Source: Gymnopus androsaceus JB14
Taxonomy: Eukaryota > Basidiomycota > Agaricomycetes > Agaricales > Omphalotaceae
Assembly: GCA_009733575.1 (NCBI GenBank)
Contig: ML769394.1
Location: forward strand, 186,001 to 250,000
DNA: 64,000 nucleotides
Direction of reading: 5' to 3'
In this document: positions 61,085-64,000 of the stretch, piece by piece
Position numbering within the stretch: position 1 is the first letter of the stretch
Layout: each line of letters opens with the position of its first letter
Notes under the pieces: model-generated
The model's input: only the letters and a program-made list of their open reading frames with translations
Told to the model about the DNA's origin: nothing
The model's database searches: none
Made by a program: the position numbers and the translations under genes

Positions 61085-61246
61085 AAAGTTGACTGCCAAA
61101 TTTGTTCGCGAGACTCGATTTGTGGTCACTACTGTCTCTGCATCTCTGCATCGACCTTGTCTCCTACCTGTTCCATATCAATTCCAGCGGTTGCGATCGC
61201 GCCGTTGTTATCCATCGTGATCCACATGACTCCGCGCGCCGATTGG

Positions 61247-61520
61247 TTACAGTGCTTATGCGCATAAAGGTTTACCGCTTCACGATTTTTCAACGCTTGT
61301 TTATTTGTATTTGCTCTAAGATGGGACCTGCAGGGTATTCTATACAGTGACAGGCGCTTATGCTTTATGCCAGCATCGATATGCCATGCACTGGGCGTTT
61401 TTGGAGCTTGTATTCAGTCATTTGTATTGGGCCCTGCAGGGTCATCTTAGAGCAAATACAAATAAACAAGCGTTGAAAAATCATGAAGCGGTAAACCTTT
61501 ATGCAAAGAACTGTAAGCCA
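61247..61520. mobile_element. Long inverted-repeat element, about 274 bp
   Basis: The left arm (about 61247-61336) reads TTACAG..GCATAAAGGTTTACCG..CAACGCTTGTTTATTTG..GCTCTAAGATG..CCTGCAGGG. The right arm (about 61432-61520), reverse-complemented, is nearly identical over about 75 bases with one C/T change and a few small indels. About 95 bases separate the arms. The arms hold no gene. The structure suits a foldback element or MITE, or a source of hairpin RNA. No convincing target-site duplication is visible. Confidence 0.6.
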
Positions 61521-61996
61521 AGTCCCTCCAGTCTGGAGCTCGAGGTACAGCAAGTTTCATCGAGTTCAAATCCCAATGTGAAACAGGAGCGTAAATATTG
61601 ATATTGTAGAATGTATTGATTGGGTAGGAGGAGATTACATATCAACCGAGCGTGAGTCTTCTACTGTATTGATTTTGCACATGCCACTGTCACTTTCGTC
61701 ATCCGCCAAGAATTAATATCGGTATTTATAAAGGCCCAATATCCCATCACCTATTCATCTCAAAAGCCCACTTCTTGCCTTATCACTCTGCTGTTTTATA
61801 ATTCTCATTGTAGCTTATCAAGTACACAGTACGTTCATCCCCAATGAATAGTATATGAATAGTTATTGATTATTGATGCTCACTGTTTTTATTTGACTTT
61901 TTCTCTTTGCATTATCTTGAAACCACTTAAACTGGGGTCCAGGTACCTAAGGATACTGAAACATTCTGCTGAAGATTGGCAGTAGAGAACTCAATA
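61521..61996. other. Upstream region of the TPR gene
   Basis: An AT-rich spacer of about 480 bases, containing a CACCTATTCATCTCAAAAG block before the likely TPR gene start. It should hold the TPR promoter; no other feature is seen. Confidence 0.35.
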
Positions 61997-64000
61997 ATGA
62001 CAGTGAGTCAAACTGCTTTATTTCATGCAATGTACTGATAAGATAGGAGATGGAGAGGTCATCTAGCCATTCTACAGAAGATAAAGATGGTGCTGAGCAT
62101 CAAAGTGTTCCCAACATGTCATTGGAGCAACCTGAAGCAGAAGTAGGTGGTGCCTTTGTGTGCAAATATACACAGACTTAACTAGCATCTACTGATAATT
62201 CCATTGGTAGATAATGAGTGATACCTCACTCAATACAGAGGATCAAGAGGAGCTTGAGAGGGCTTTGCTTCTGTCAACTTTGCCCTCAGAGGAGTTTGAT
62301 GAAGCAGTTGCTGAGCTGTGCTGTCATGAAGCCATGCTCCAAATCAAGTCATTGGAGGAGACAATGAAAGTATGTTTCAATTTACAATGAGAGTTTGTAT
62401 ACATTTCTGATGGGATCTGAGTAGGTGGTGAATGAGTTAAACAATGCAGCATTGCAGTTTGCAAGGTCTTTTCAACAGTCAAGAAACATATCCCAAATTG
62501 AAAATGCTATACGACTCTGGAAGCAAGCAGTTGAGCTCACACCAGATGGTCATGCTGATAAGCCCAGCCAATTGAGTAATCTTGGCAATGCTTACCAGTT
62601 AAGATTTGGCTATCTGAGGGAGCTTAGTGACATTGAGATGGCCATTGTAATGCAGAAGCAGGCAGTTGAACTCACACCTGATGGTGCTAATAGACCTATC
62701 TGGCTGGGAAACCTTGGTGCTGCTTTCAAGGCACGATTTGACCAGCTGGGAGAGCTTAGTGACTTAGAGAGTGCCATTGTGGCCATGAAGCAAGCAGTTA
62801 AACTCATGCCTGATGGTCAGGCCAACAAGCCTGGCTGGTTGAGTAACCTTGGTACTGCCTTGCGGTCCCGATTTGGCTATCTGGGGGAGCTTAGTGACAT
62901 AGAGAATGCCATTGTGGCCCTGAAGCAGGCAGTTGAGCTCACACCTAACGGTAATCCCAACAAACCTACTTGGCTCAGTAACCTTGGAAATGCTTATAAA
63001 TCAAAGTTTGACCATCTGGGGGAGCTTAGTGACACAGAGGGCATTATTGTGGCCCTGAAGCAGGCAGTTGAGCTTCACACCTGATAGTCATGCTAGTAAG
63101 CTTAACTGGTTGTGGACCCTTGGCAATGCTTATCAGTCTCGATTTGACCATCTGAGTGGAGCTTAGTGATATAGAGAGCACTATTATGGCTCTGAAGCAG
63201 GCAGTTGAACTCATGCCTGATAGTCATGTTGGTAAACATGACTGGTTGTGGAATGCTTATCAGTCCGATTTGACATCTGGGGAGCTTGGTGACAAGAGAA
63301 TGCATTGTGCAAGAACAAGCAGTTGAGCTCACCTAATGGCATGCTGATAAATCTGCGGTTAGAAGCTTGTAATGCTTATAAGTCACGATTTGACCATCTT
63401 GGGAAACTTAGTGACATAGAGAGTGCTATTGTGGCCCTGAAGCAGGCAGTTAAACTTACTCCTGATAGTCATGATGATAAAGTTCCCCAGCTGAGTGATC
63501 TTGGCAATGCTTATCAGTCATCGGTTTAGCTATCTGGGGGAGCTTAATTGATATAGAGAGTGCTATTGTAGTACAGAAGCAGGCAGTTGAACTCATTCCT
63601 GATAGTGACATCAACAGATATATCCTGCTCAATGGCCTTGGCCAAGCTTATCAGTCACGATTTGGACATCTAGGAGAGCTTAGTGATATAGAGAGTTCCA
63701 TTAGTGGCTCTGAAACAGGCAGTTGAACTCACTCCATGATGGTCATGCTGATAAGCCTTCCCAGCTGGAACAACCTTGGTGGTGCTTCCAGTTCACGATT
63801 TGGCCATCTAGGGAGAGCTTAGTGACATAGAGAGTGCCATTTTCAGCCATGAAGCAGGCAGTTGAACTCACTCCTGTTGGTCATGCTGACAATAACACCG
63901 TTGGTTGGCATAATCTTGGTGCTGCCTTATCCTCACGATTTGGCCATCTAGAGGAGCTTAATGACATAGAGAGTGCCATTGTGGCCCTGAAGCATGCAGT
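61997..64000 (+). CDS. TPR repeat protein, 5' part, frame-broken after four repeats
   Basis: The gene runs off the right edge. A likely start is the ATG at 61997 (MT, spliced at about 62047 to EMERSSSHSTEDKDGAEHQS). Exons at 62213-62370 and from 62425 give EELERALLLSTLPSEEFDEA and VVNELNNAALQFARSFQQSR. Then comes an array of about 45-residue units of the form NAIVALKQAVELTPDG.., ..WLSNLGNAYKSRF and DHLGELSDIE. These are TPR-type repeats found in large Agaricomycete TPR proteins, often followed by a CHAT protease-like domain, which would lie outside the window. The frame is open to 63084, where an extra T (GAGCTTCACACC versus GAGCTCACACC) breaks it. After that, single-base indels occur in nearly every unit and one unit near 63250-63340 has lost many bases. 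Either the array is decaying or the sequence here is poor. Confidence 0.65.
62536..64000 (+). repeat. About 135-bp tandem repeats of the TPR array
   Basis: Units begin CTCACACCTGATGGTCATGC at 62536, 62671, 62803, 62938 and 63073, with spacing of 132-135 bases, and continue to the right edge, for about eleven units in all. Similarity at the DNA level is high, so unit exchange or slippage is likely. Confidence 0.8.

Overview
The window is nuclear DNA of a basidiomycete fungus, most likely a mushroom-forming Agaricomycete. The genes are densely packed on both strands and split by many short GT..AG introns, mostly about 45-75 nt. Both tRNA genes carry a 15-nt intron next to the anticodon. Several families have basidiomycete character: a Zn2Cys6 regulator with a C-x2-C-x6-C-x6-C-x2-C-x8-C cluster, an Mx-like dynamin, Ser-rich GPI-type surface proteins and a long TPR array protein. 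There are no bacterial operons, ribosome binding sites or CRISPR arrays.

Layout, left to right: the 3' end of a fucosyltransferase-like gene (1-945); TSR1 (minus); a region with a 178-bp MITE-like element and F-box/LRR relics (4.1-6.6 kb); an F-box gene (minus); a dynamin-family GTPase (plus); a Zn2Cys6 transcription factor (minus); ISWI (plus); tRNA-Val(CAC); a fused aspartyl-tRNA synthetase-DUF2156 enzyme, the architecture of ergosteryl-aspartate synthase ErdS (plus); an ankyrin protein (minus); a PAS-GATA transcription factor (plus); SDS22 and PRMT5 (plus); a tandem pair of GPI-type surface protein genes; NC2alpha (minus); a very long acidic protein ending in a CaaX box (plus); DENR/TMA22 (minus); tRNA-Tyr(GTA); a CCX-type Na+/Ca2+ exchanger (minus); MED13 (plus); a NOP8-like RRM protein (minus); a long inverted-repeat element; and a TPR repeat gene that runs off the right edge.

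Most genes are housekeeping: ribosome assembly (TSR1, NOP8), chromatin and transcription (ISWI, NC2alpha, MED13, PRMT5), translation (DENR, two tRNAs) and PP1 control (SDS22). They look like ordinary neighbours and not a functional cluster. The most distinctive gene is the AspRS-DUF2156 fusion, which by family knowledge uses Asp-tRNA(Asp) to aspartylate ergosterol.

A recurring feature is single-base frame breaks inside otherwise conserved genes: ErdS near 24433, the exchanger near 49718, MED13 at several places, NOP8, the acidic CaaX gene, GPI copy 2 and the TPR array. ISWI, TSR1, PRMT5 and SDS22 read through cleanly. The breaks could be consensus errors in the assembly or real mutations, and gene models there should be treated as provisional. 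Exon boundaries were read by eye, so gene ends are firmer than internal splice sites.
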